Of a stretch of 6,070 bases of DNA, positions 1 to 5,986 are shown in pieces. Under the pieces are notes generated by a model, which was given only the letters and a program-made list of their open reading frames with translations, was not told the origin of the DNA and did no database searches. Source of the stretch: Oscillospiraceae bacterium. GTDB taxonomy: Bacteria; Bacillota; Clostridia; Oscillospirales; Ruminococcaceae. Made by a program: the position numbers and the translations under genes. Location of the stretch: the NCBI GenBank assembly GCA_017410745.1, contig JAFPPJ010000251.1, forward strand, positions 1 to 6,070, written 5' to 3'. The stretch's first letter is position 1. Each line of letters begins with the position of its first letter.

Positions 1-26
1 CTAGCTTTTTTGAACATAACATTATA

Positions 27-54
27 AACAGCGCTCTCATATGAGAGCGCTGTT
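27..54 (-). terminator. Palindromic hairpin, likely terminator of the solute-binding protein gene
   Basis: Positions 27-40 and 41-54 are perfect reverse complements (14-bp arms, centre CATATG). As RNA this gives a stem of about 11-12 bp with a 4-6 nt loop and a GC-rich middle (GCGCTCT/AGAGCGC). It begins 9 bp after the TAA of the minus-strand lipoprotein gene. On the minus strand the stem runs into TTTATAATGTT, which is U-rich but broken. On the plus strand it is followed by TGTTCGATTCTGTTTATT. It could therefore stop transcription in either direction. The position and stem are convincing; the imperfect U tract lowers confidence. A protein-binding palindrome is the alternative. Confidence 0.7.
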
Positions 55-63
55 CGATTCTGT

Positions 64-1434
64 TTATTCCTTGTATGCGTCGAGCTCTTCCTGTACGATG
101 CCGTAGTACTCCTCGCGCGCCTGTACCCAGTCCTCGAACTGTTCGTTGGCGATGCCCTCATAGAGTATATTCATCAGGTCGTCGGACATGAGGGTGGATA
201 TGCCGTAGCCGTAGTCATATGCCTGTATGAACTTGTCCTTGTCGTAGAAGTCCATTGCGATGTCGTACATCTCGGATGTCCAGCCGTCATTGTTGGCAAG
301 GTACTTTTCCTTGGTAGCTTCGGTGTATTTCTCGTCGTAGTTCACGGTGCGGTTGCAGTCGAGCCATGCCTTCACGCAGTCGCCGTTCTCTGAGCCCTTG
401 ACCCACATATAGCTGAATATCTTGTTGGAGACATAGTTCTTGTCGCTGTCGTCTGCCTTGGGGAAGGGGACTATCTGTATCTCATCCTCGGGCATGGACT
501 TGGATGCGCCGTTGTATGCCCATGTGCCCATTCCGTAGAAGAGGATGCTGTTGTCGAGGAATGCGGACTCGGGGCCTATCCAGCCGCGCTTGATTAGGTT
601 ATTGCGGTATATGTCCTGGAGCACGTTCTGTGCCTTCTCTATCTTGTCGCTCCTGAGATTGTTGGTGAAGGTGTTGCCGTCGTAGGTTATCATGGTATCG
701 CCTGCGGTATATACAAACGCATTCGACCACCATCCGCCTATGCCGAAGCGCTCCTCCTCGGGGTGGTTCTCCACATAGGTCTTCATCATATCAACAAACT
801 CCGACCATGTCCACTTGCCGTCAAGATAGAGCTGATAGGGGTCCTCAAAGCCCTCCTCCTCGACTGTGGTCTTGTTGTACATGAGCACCTGTGTATCGTT
901 GAAGGCATAGCCGAGAGGTGCGATATAGTGCTCGCCCTTCCATATGAAGGAATCGGCGGTGTCCTTCACGGCAGCCCACTTGGGATCTTCCCAGTCAACG
1001 AGGGAGTCTATGGGCTGATACTGCCCCTTGGATATATCATAGGGGAAGGTGCGCCATTCATATACGAATATATCGGGAGAGGTGCCGCCGAGGATATTGG
1101 TGGCAAGGTCGTCAAAGCGCTTGTCGCTGGTGGTGGGCATATACTTTATCTTTGCGCCGTAGGTGTCCTCGAAGAGGGCGAGCTCGGGGCTTCTTTCGGG
1201 GGAGTCGTTGGTGGGGTTGAGGTCGTAGATGCCGAGCCATACGAGCTCCTTGCCCTTGATATCCACGTCAAGGGTGTCATCCATATCCTCTACCTCGATG
1301 GAATCGCCTGTCCATTCGGTGGCTGCGGTGGTGGTGACTTCATTGACGGTCTCCTCGGGCTGCGATGACTGACAGCCTGCCAGAAGTACGCACAGCGCTG
1401 CCGTGCCTGCCATTGCCTTTCTTATACTTTTCAT
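64..1434 (-). CDS. ABC sugar-type extracellular solute-binding lipoprotein (family 1)
   Basis: This 456-residue protein is probably the substrate-capturing lipoprotein of an ABC importer, anchored on the outer face of the membrane. Residues 1-21 form a lipoprotein signal peptide: K2, R5 and K6, a hydrophobic stretch, then the lipobox L18-A-G-C21, with Cys21 the predicted lipidated residue. A Ser/Thr/Glu-rich linker (about 22-60) precedes the binding fold. Family-like features are LGGTSPDIFVYEW near 115-127, MYNK near 185-188 and the GKWTWSEF block near 206-213, typical of carbohydrate-binding proteins of this class. The length fits the family. I chose ATG at 1434 because GGAGAG (1447-1442) lies 7 bases upstream; an upstream TTG at 1449 overlaps that site. 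No permease or ATPase gene is adjacent in the window, so the partner genes are either to the left of position 1 or elsewhere. The sugar specificity cannot be told; an oligosaccharide is an inference. Confidence 0.9.
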   Translation of the reverse strand: MKSIRKAMAGTAALCVLLAGCQSSQPEETVNEVTTTAATEWTGDSIEVEDMDDTLDVDIKGKELVWLGIYDLNPTNDSPERSPELALFEDTYGAKIKYMPTTSDKRFDDLATNILGGTSPDIFVYEWRTFPYDISKGQYQPIDSLVDWEDPKWAAVKDTADSFIWKGEHYIAPLGYAFNDTQVLMYNKTTVEEEGFEDPYQLYLDGKWTWSEFVDMMKTYVENHPEEERFGIGGWWSNAFVYTAGDTMITYDGNTFTNNLRSDKIEKAQNVLQDIYRNNLIKRGWIGPESAFLDNSILFYGMGTWAYNGASKSMPEDEIQIVPFPKADDSDKNYVSNKIFSYMWVKGSENGDCVKAWLDCNRTVNYDEKYTEATKEKYLANNDGWTSEMYDIAMDFYDKDKFIQAYDYGYGISTLMSDDLMNILYEGIANEQFEDWVQAREEYYGIVQEELDAYKE

Positions 1435-1441
1435 TTTCTCA

Positions 1442-1447
1442 CTCTCC
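1442..1447 (-). promoter_or_regulatory. Ribosome binding site deciding the lipoprotein start
   Basis: The minus strand reads GGAGAG with 7 bases to the ATG at 1434. The site coincides with the alternative TTG start at 1449, which has no such site in front of it, so the ATG is the better start. The choice also gives a standard-length lipoprotein signal peptide. Confidence 0.8.
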
Positions 1448-1461
1448 AAAGTCAGTAGGTG

Positions 1462-1508
1462 GGGCTGTGACTATGCCCGGACGGGACATGCCTCGTTCGT
1501 CACAGGCC
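1462..1508 (-). other. Structured 5' leader of the solute-binding protein mRNA
   Basis: The predicted leader runs from about 1517 to 1435, roughly 83 nt. Within it, 1466-1471 pairs with 1499-1504 (TGTGAC/GTCACA), extended by 1465-1505 and, past one mismatch, by 1462-1463 with 1507-1508. Inside the loop, 1473-1478 can pair with 1483-1489 (ATGCCC with GGG-A-CAT, one bulge), giving a second small hairpin. The stem sits close to the 5' end and leaves the ribosome binding site free. That suits an mRNA-stabilising 5' stem-loop better than a riboswitch. I do not recognise any known riboswitch class in it. Confidence 0.4.
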
Positions 1509-1519
1509 GCTTATGATAA

Positions 1520-1534
1520 CATGATTATATCATG
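1520..1534. promoter_or_regulatory. Operator-like inverted repeat over the lipoprotein -10 box
   Basis: CATGAT (1520-1525), a TAT centre and ATCATG (1529-1534) form a perfect 6-bp inverted repeat. It covers the whole -10 hexamer of the minus-strand promoter (1524-1529). A dimeric repressor bound here would block polymerase, a common way to control sugar-binding protein genes. Which regulator binds is unknown, and no candidate for it other than the MarR protein is encoded in the window. The AT-rich setting means chance palindromes are possible. Confidence 0.4.
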
Positions 1535-1552
1535 ATTTTTAACTGATGTCAA
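1524..1552 (-). promoter_or_regulatory. Consensus sigma-A promoter of the solute-binding protein gene
   Basis: On the minus strand there is TTGACA (1552-1547), a spacer of exactly 17 bases, and TATAAT (1529-1524). An extended -10 TG lies one base upstream of the hexamer (TGATATAAT). All twelve hexamer positions match consensus. Transcription should start near 1517. An unregulated promoter this strong would be very active, which fits the need for many copies of a binding protein and suggests repression through the overlapping palindrome. Confidence 0.9.
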
Positions 1553-1648
1553 TGGATTTTATAAGAAAATTTTCAATGTATACGATTACATATGTGCAAA
1601 ATATACAAAATCGTGATGCATATGACGTGCGATATGTTGAATATTACA

Positions 1649-1723
1649 ATTGTTAGAACATAAGCATAATTCATAAATTGTTAATTGATTTTATGTGCGG
1701 ATGCGTATATAATATTGTTAGAA
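1649..1723 (+). repeat. Three ATTGTTA motifs around the marR promoter (candidate regulator sites)
   Basis: ATTGTTA occurs at 1649-1655, 1677-1683 and 1714-1720, all in the same orientation. The first and third extend to the identical 10-mer ATTGTTAGAA (1649-1658 and 1714-1723). The second copy lies just upstream of the -35 box and the third directly after the -10 box, over the predicted start. AT-rich motifs placed like this are reasonable MarR-family half-sites, but they are direct rather than inverted repeats, so the assignment is an inference. Confidence 0.35.
1685..1713 (+). promoter_or_regulatory. Sigma-A promoter of the marR-ABC-ABC operon
   Basis: TTGATT (1685-1690, four of six consensus bases), a 17-base spacer and a perfect TATAAT (1708-1713). 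The predicted start is near 1720, leaving a leader of about 40 nt before the MarR start codon. It is the only good promoter I see for the three plus-strand genes. The promoter is flanked by copies of ATTGTTA, which suggests regulation at this point. Confidence 0.8.
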
Positions 1724-1724
1724 A

Positions 1725-1737
1725 TCAAACTGTTTGA
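1725..1737. promoter_or_regulatory. Candidate autoregulatory MarR operator
   Basis: TCAAAC (1725-1730), T, GTTTGA (1732-1737) is a perfect 6-bp inverted repeat. It sits just downstream of the predicted transcription start and upstream of the MarR ribosome binding site. MarR-family proteins usually bind inverted repeats near or over their own promoters, so this is the best-placed palindrome for autorepression. It is shorter than many MarR boxes. Confidence 0.4.
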
Positions 1738-1746
1738 AACCGAACG

Positions 1747-1753
1747 AAAGGGG
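1747..1753 (+). promoter_or_regulatory. Ribosome binding site deciding the MarR start
   Basis: AAAGGGG ends 6 bases before the ATG at 1760. A nearer in-frame ATG at 1754 directly abuts the site with no spacer. A TTG start further upstream, at 1685, lies inside the -35 box. The 1760 start is therefore preferred, giving 143 residues. Confidence 0.8.
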
Positions 1754-1759
1754 ATGCTT

Positions 1760-2191
1760 ATGAACAGAGAGACGGCAGGGAGCTATATCATCAGATTGTC
1801 GCGCTCGCTGCGCAATGCTGTGAATGACGGTGTGAGCAAGCTCGGCGAGCAGGTCACCGGAGATCAGGGGCGCATACTCGGGTTCATCGCGGACAGGTCG
1901 GAGAATGGCTTTATCAGGCAGAAGGACATAGAGGAGAGGTTCGGCGTGAACCGCTCGTCTGTGACAAGTATGCTCAGCAGCCTTGAACGGGCGGGGTATA
2001 TACTTCGCATAGCCGATCCTCACGATTCACGGTGCAAGCGTGTGATGCTGACCGAGAGGGGCAAAAGCACGGTGGATTCGATACATGCGATAATCGACAG
2101 CACGGACGAGAGGGCGACCGAGGGTATGACCGAGGATGAGGTGCGCACTTTGGTGATGCTCCTCAAGCGGGCATATGACAATCTGAAATAA
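1760..2191 (+). CDS. MarR-family transcriptional regulator
   Basis: This 143-residue protein has the normal length and layout of a MarR dimeric winged-helix regulator. Helices at about 8-45 and 103-141 would make the dimer interface. Residues about 53-80 form the DNA-binding helix-turn-helix (RQKDIEERFGVNRSSVTSML, then LERAGYI). Residues 81-101 form the wing, with the family-typical D-x-x-D-x-R turn (DPHDSR) and the LTERG end. One Cys (Cys92) sits in the wing; a redox role cannot be inferred from that alone. It is the first gene of an operon with two exporter subunits, so it most likely represses its own operon and is released by a small ligand, perhaps a pump substrate. Its stop codon overlaps the ribosome binding site of the next gene. 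Whether it represses or activates is not visible from sequence. Confidence 0.92.
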   Translation: MNRETAGSYIIRLSRSLRNAVNDGVSKLGEQVTGDQGRILGFIADRSENGFIRQKDIEERFGVNRSSVTSMLSSLERAGYILRIADPHDSRCKRVMLTERGKSTVDSIHAIIDSTDERATEGMTEDEVRTLVMLLKRAYDNLK

Positions 2192-2199
2192 GGAGAAGG
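2191..2199 (+). promoter_or_regulatory. Ribosome binding site supporting a TTG start
   Basis: AGGAGAAGG (2191-2199) starts on the last base of the marR TAA. AGGAG ends 9 bases before the TTG at 2205, and GAAGG ends 5 bases before it. The next in-frame ATG (2223) has only AAAGGGC in front of it. A TTG start at 2205 is therefore likely, and the overlap suggests coupling to marR translation. Confidence 0.65.
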
Positions 2200-2204
2200 T
2201 AACT

Positions 2205-3962
2205 TTGGAAAAGAAAAAGGGCATGGGATATGTCATGAAACGTCTCCTGTCATGTGTGGGCGAGTACAAGATATATGTGCTGCTCACGCCTGTATTCATG
2301 ATAGGCGAGGTCGTTATGGAAGTGCTTATCCCGAGAGTCATGGCACAGATAATAGATGTGGGTATACCCACAGCAGACACAGAGTTCACCACGAAAATGG
2401 GCATCATGATGATACTCATGGCGGTATTCTCGCTGATAAGCGGGTCGCTGGGCGGCAGATTTGCTGCGGTGGCGGCTATGGGCTTTGCAAAGAATGTGAG
2501 GAACACACTGTTCGGAAAGGTGCAGGATTTCTCCTTTGCGAATGTGGACAAGTTCTCCACCGCTTCACTGGTGACACGTCTGACCACCGACACGACCAAT
2601 GTGCAGAACACCTTTATGATGCTCATACGCACGGCGGTAAGATCACCGTTCATGCTGGTGTGCGCACTCATCATGGCGATATCCATAAATCCAAAGCTGG
2701 CGATGGTGTTCCTTGTGGCTGTACCGGTGCTCGGCGGTGTGATGGCATTCATTACGATCACGGCATATCCCCGCTTCGGTGCGATGCTCGAGAAATACGA
2801 TGCGCTCAATTCGAGGGTGCAGGAAAATCTCATAGGCATCCGCGTGGTAAAGGCGTTCGTGCGTGAGAAATACGAGGGCGACAAGTTCGTAGCCTCGGCA
2901 GAGGATGTGCGTGCGGCACAGGTATTCGCGGAGAAGATAGTAATACTCGGCATGCCTGCGATGCAGCTTTCCATGTACGGATGCATACTTGCGGTGCTGT
3001 TCTTCGGCGGGAACATGGTAGTGAGCGAGACTATGAAGATAGGCGAGCTGTCCAACTTCATAAGCTATATCACGCAGATACTCTTCTCGCTGATGATGCT
3101 CTCGATGCTGTTCGTCATGACGACGATATCCATCGCATCGGCAAAGAGAATAGTAGAGGTGCTCGATGAAGTGCCCGACATAAACGATGACAATGCTGAT
3201 GCAAGCCTCGTTCCCGCAGACGGCTCCATCGACTTCGACCATGTATCGTTCAGCTACAGCGGCGATACGGACAATCCCACGATAAAGGACATAGACCTGC
3301 ATATACGCTCGGGCGAGACCATCGGCATCATAGGCGGTACGGGTTCTTCCAAGACCACTCTCGTGCAGATGATACCGAGACTGTACGACACCATCAGCGG
3401 CACGGTCAAGGTAGGCGGCAGGGACGTAAAGGACTATACTCTCGACAACCTGCGCAACAATGTGGCTATGGTGCTGCAGAAGAACGTGCTCTTCTCGGGC
3501 ACTATACGCGACAATCTGAAGTGGGGCAATGAAGATGCCACGGATGAGGAGATCATGGAGGCCTGCCGTCAGGCACAGGCGCATGACTTCATCATGAGCT
3601 TCCCCGACAAGTATGACACCGATCTCGGTCAGGGCGGCGTGAACGTATCGGGCGGTCAGAAGCAGAGACTGTGCATAGCCCGTGCGCTGCTCAAGAAGCC
3701 TAAGATAATCATACTCGATGATTCCACATCCGCGGTCGATACAGCGACCGATTCTAAGATACGCGATGCATTCGCAGAGCATCTGTCGGACACCACCGCC
3801 ATCATAATCGCACAGAGGATATCCTCCGTGCAGCACGCTGACAGGATCATCGTGCTCGACGACGGCAGGGTGGATGCATTCGACACGCATGAGAACCTTT
3901 TGAAGAACAACGAGATATACCGCGAGGTATATGAGTCACAGCAGAAGGGAGGGGACGAGTAA
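2205..3962 (+). CDS. Heterodimeric ABC exporter, subunit with degenerate ATP site
   Basis: A 585-residue half-transporter with an N-terminal type-IV ABC exporter membrane domain. Its six hydrophobic segments lie near 22-45, 65-90, 145-162, 165-187, 250-273 and 284-310. A cytoplasmic nucleotide-binding domain follows from about 341. Seen in the domain: A-loop Tyr351, Walker A GGTGSSKT (377-384), Q-loop Gln425, signature VSGGQ (481-485), Walker B IIILDD with Asp506 where the catalytic Glu should be, and Gln537 where the H-loop His should be (AQRISS). Ser382 replaces the usual Walker A Gly. These changes mark the non-catalytic-site subunit of heterodimeric multidrug-type exporters, while its intact signature serves the partner's site. 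Translation probably begins at TTG 2205. The stop overlaps the next start by one base (TAATG), so equal synthesis with the partner is expected. The substrate is unknown; drugs, peptides or lipids are all possible. Confidence 0.93.
   Translation: MEKKKGMGYVMKRLLSCVGEYKIYVLLTPVFMIGEVVMEVLIPRVMAQIIDVGIPTADTEFTTKMGIMMILMAVFSLISGSLGGRFAAVAAMGFAKNVRNTLFGKVQDFSFANVDKFSTASLVTRLTTDTTNVQNTFMMLIRTAVRSPFMLVCALIMAISINPKLAMVFLVAVPVLGGVMAFITITAYPRFGAMLEKYDALNSRVQENLIGIRVVKAFVREKYEGDKFVASAEDVRAAQVFAEKIVILGMPAMQLSMYGCILAVLFFGGNMVVSETMKIGELSNFISYITQILFSLMMLSMLFVMTTISIASAKRIVEVLDEVPDINDDNADASLVPADGSIDFDHVSFSYSGDTDNPTIKDIDLHIRSGETIGIIGGTGSSKTTLVQMIPRLYDTISGTVKVGGRDVKDYTLDNLRNNVAMVLQKNVLFSGTIRDNLKWGNEDATDEEIMEACRQAQAHDFIMSFPDKYDTDLGQGGVNVSGGQKQRLCIARALLKKPKIIILDDSTSAVDTATDSKIRDAFAEHLSDTTAIIIAQRISSVQHADRIIVLDDGRVDAFDTHENLLKNNEIYREVYESQQKGGDE
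3946..3954 (+). promoter_or_regulatory. Ribosome binding site of the second ABC subunit, inside the first gene
   Basis: AGGGAGGGG ends 7 bases before the ATG at 3962 and lies within the last codons of the first subunit. With the TAATG overlap this is a classic termination-reinitiation arrangement that would keep the two subunits near 1:1. Confidence 0.75.
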
Positions 3963-5872
3963 TGCCAAGAGGTCCGTTAAAGCCCGGTCAGAAGCCGAAG
4001 AACGCATTCGGCACATTCAAGAGGATACTCGGATATGCGAAGGAATACAATGTATTCTTCGCGGTGGTGGTAGTGCTCATCATCTTCTCATCCCTTGCGG
4101 GAGTAATAGGCACGTCCTATCTCAAGAAGGTGATAGACGGATACATCGCGCCTATGATACAGGACAAGCAGAACAAGGCACTGTATACCGGCTTCATAAG
4201 CTGTCTGATGCAGATGGCTGTGATATACCTCATAGGTGCGGCATCGGCATTTGCATATCAGAGGATAATGCTGTTCGTCTCCACAAAGATACTTTACCGC
4301 ATCAGGACAGACCTTTTCCTGCATATGGAGACACTGCCGATAAAGTACTTTGACACCAACACCCACGGCGACCTCATGAGCCGCTACACAAACGATATCG
4401 ATACCATAAGAGAGCTCCTGTCAAACTCCGTATCGAGCTTCATATCCTCGCTCATCACGGTAGTCAGCGTATTTGCCATGATGGTATGGTTCTCATGGCA
4501 GCTCACCCTCGTCACATTGGTGATGCTGGTCGTAGTGCTCGGTACTACGGGATTCATCGCTGGCAACGGCGGCAAGTTCTTCTCCAAGCAGCAGGCAGCT
4601 CTGGGGGCTGTGAACGGCTACATCGAGGAGATGATAGACGGTCAGAAGGTGGTAAAGGTATTCGTACATGAGGACACGGCAAAGAAGGAATTTGCAGAGC
4701 TCAACGAGACCCTGTGCAAGGCTGCCACGAGCGCCAATACCTTCACCAATATCATGGGGCCTGTGACCAATAACATGGGTCATATCCAGTATGCGATCAC
4801 AGCCGTATTCGGCGGCATACTCGCCATATCCGGAGCGGTAGGCTTCTCGGGGCCTGTTACTGTGGGCGTGGTAATATCCTTCCTGCAGTTTACGAGGAAT
4901 TTCACGATGCCGCTGTCTCAGGTGGCACAGCTTGCAAATACCGTAATGTCGGCACTTGCGGGTGCTGAGAGAGTGTTTGCGGTGATCGATGAGCCCTCCG
5001 AGGTGGACAACGGCTATGTTACGCTTGTCAACGCACATATCGACAGCCAGGGCAATGTGACCGAGACCGAAGAGCACACCGGCCACTGGGCATGGAGACA
5101 TCCCCATCAGGCAGACGGCACAGTCACCTATACTCCTGTGAGAGGTCAGGTGGAGTTCGACGATGTGACCTTCGGATATGATGAAAAGAAGACGGTGCTC
5201 CACGATGTATCCCTGTGGGCAAAGCCCGGTCAGAAGATAGCATTCGTCGGCTCGACGGGTGCGGGCAAGACCACCATAACAAATCTTATCAACCGCTTCT
5301 ATGATGTGCCCGACGGCAAGATACGCTATGACGGCATAAACATCAACAAGATAAAGAAGGACGACCTGCGCCGCTCACTGTCTATGGTGCTGCAGGACAC
5401 GCATCTTTTCACGGGCACCGTGATGGACAATATCCGCTACGGCAAGCTCGATGCCACCGATGAGGAATGCATCGCGGCGGCACAGCTCGCAAATGCCGAC
5501 AGCTTCATACGGCATCTGCCCGAAGGCTACGACACGATGCTGTACAACGACGGCTCTAATCTCTCCCAGGGGCAGAGACAGCTTATCGCCATTGCCCGTG
5601 CGGCTGTTGCAGACCCGCCCGTGCTGATACTCGATGAGGCTACATCCTCGATAGATACGAGAACCGAGGCACTTATCGAAAAGGGCATGGACAGCCTTAT
5701 GGAGGACAGGACGACATTCGTTATCGCCCACCGACTTTCTACGGTGCGAAACTCCAATGCGATCATGGTGCTTGAACAGGGCAGGATAGTCGAGAGAGGC
5801 GACCATGAACAGCTCATCGCACAGAAGGGCAAATACTACCAGCTCTACACAGGTATGTTTGAACTCAGCTAA
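3962..5872 (+). CDS. Heterodimeric ABC exporter, catalytic subunit
   Basis: A 636-residue half-transporter partnering the gene before it. A short basic, Pro-rich N-terminus is followed by six membrane segments near 31-55, 75-105, 159-178, 180-201, 275-295 and 297-330. The nucleotide-binding domain starts at about 396. It has A-loop Tyr406, Walker A GSTGAGKT (430-437), Q-loop Gln478, Walker B VLILDE with catalytic Glu559, and H-loop His590 (IAHRLS), all canonical. Its signature is LSQGQ (534-538) instead of LSGGQ. Walker A/B of this subunit with the partner's VSGGQ forms the one competent ATP site; its LSQGQ faces the partner's degenerate site. A stretch of about 45 residues (350-395, including GHWAWRHPHQ) sits between membrane and ATPase domains and makes this subunit longer than its partner. 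I recall similar linkers in clostridial homologues. The substrate is not deducible. Confidence 0.93.
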   Translation: MPRGPLKPGQKPKNAFGTFKRILGYAKEYNVFFAVVVVLIIFSSLAGVIGTSYLKKVIDGYIAPMIQDKQNKALYTGFISCLMQMAVIYLIGAASAFAYQRIMLFVSTKILYRIRTDLFLHMETLPIKYFDTNTHGDLMSRYTNDIDTIRELLSNSVSSFISSLITVVSVFAMMVWFSWQLTLVTLVMLVVVLGTTGFIAGNGGKFFSKQQAALGAVNGYIEEMIDGQKVVKVFVHEDTAKKEFAELNETLCKAATSANTFTNIMGPVTNNMGHIQYAITAVFGGILAISGAVGFSGPVTVGVVISFLQFTRNFTMPLSQVAQLANTVMSALAGAERVFAVIDEPSEVDNGYVTLVNAHIDSQGNVTETEEHTGHWAWRHPHQADGTVTYTPVRGQVEFDDVTFGYDEKKTVLHDVSLWAKPGQKIAFVGSTGAGKTTITNLINRFYDVPDGKIRYDGININKIKKDDLRRSLSMVLQDTHLFTGTVMDNIRYGKLDATDEECIAAAQLANADSFIRHLPEGYDTMLYNDGSNLSQGQRQLIAIARAAVADPPVLILDEATSSIDTRTEALIEKGMDSLMEDRTTFVIAHRLSTVRNSNAIMVLEQGRIVERGDHEQLIAQKGKYYQLYTGMFELS

Positions 5873-5879
5873 ACGGTCG

Positions 5880-5939
5880 GTGACCGCAGCCAATTCGCTG
5901 AGATATACCTTCCGGCGATATTATTGGCGGCTCGGTCAC
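5880..5939. repeat. Long inverted repeat / RNA hairpin, possible weak terminator
   Basis: GTGACCG (5880-5886) pairs with CGGTCAC (5933-5939). The pairing extends through AGCC (5888-5891) with GGCT (5929-5932) after a single bulged C at 5887, making 11 bp. Inside, TCGC (5895-5898) pairs with GCGA (5915-5918), so the 60-nt element folds into a two-tier hairpin. An alternative inner pairing is GCCAAT (5889-5894) with ATTGGC (5923-5928). It starts 7 bp after the last exporter gene's stop and is followed by TTTGAATT, a poor U tract. It could terminate transcription or protect the 3' end of the operon mRNA. Confidence 0.55.
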
Positions 5940-5977
5940 TTTGAATTGAACAATAGATAAAGATAGCGGACAGAGTC
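5894..5977 (+). repeat. 93-bp-period tandem repeat, copy 1
   Basis: The 84 bases 5894-5977 recur at 5987-6070 with no gaps and six substitutions (78 of 84 identical). The segment from the TTGGCG block to AAGATAGCGG is almost unchanged between copies. This copy is fused at its left side to the 5' arm of the inverted repeat (5880-5893), which the second copy lacks. I do not recognise the family. No transposase, CRISPR-like spacing or known RNA class is evident. Confidence 0.85.
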
Positions 5978-5986
5978 CACGGTCAG

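Larger units (their letters stand above)
1435..1759. other. Divergent intergenic region
   Basis: These 325 bp separate the minus-strand lipoprotein gene from the plus-strand marR operon and hold no gene I can support. They contain the leader and consensus promoter of the lipoprotein gene (1435-1552) and the promoter, leader and motif cluster of the marR operon (about 1649-1759). Between them lies an AT-rich stretch (about 1553-1648) that may serve as upstream-element DNA for both promoters. In that stretch a spaced inverted pair ACGATT (1582-1587) and AATCGT (1609-1614) is visible, but I assign it no role. Confidence 0.8.

Noticed and set aside
1..12. T run at 6-11 as the tail of a terminator for a gene left of the window
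   Set aside because: No stem is visible in the window; the required sequence would lie before position 1.
763..1368. Long plus-strand open frame opposite the solute-binding protein gene
   Set aside because: It is antisense to a gene with a clear lipobox, family motifs, promoter and ribosome site; its Gly/Val/Leu-rich translation resembles no family.
1685..1759. Extended N-terminus for the MarR protein from TTG 1685
   Set aside because: That codon lies inside the -35 box of the operon promoter, upstream of the predicted transcript start; ATG 1760 has a properly spaced AAAGGGG.
2027..3890. Two long minus-strand open frames (344 and 415 codons) opposite the first exporter gene
   Set aside because: They overlap each other and a gene with all the ABC motifs, have odd His/Tyr/Arg- or Ser/Thr-rich composition, and have no ribosome site.
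4493..5203. Minus-strand open frame of 236 codons opposite the second exporter gene
   Set aside because: A shadow of the conserved membrane and linker coding region, with low-complexity composition and no start signals.
5873..5944. Stop-codon readthrough extension of the second exporter subunit
   Set aside because: After TAA the same frame continues for 23 codons to TGA, but the following base context and family-typical C-terminus (YYQLYTGMFEL) argue that the protein ends at 5872.
5940..5970. Promoter within the repeat unit (TTGAAT near 5941)
   Set aside because: No acceptable -10 box lies 16-18 bases downstream on the plus strand, and the minus strand offers only poor matches.
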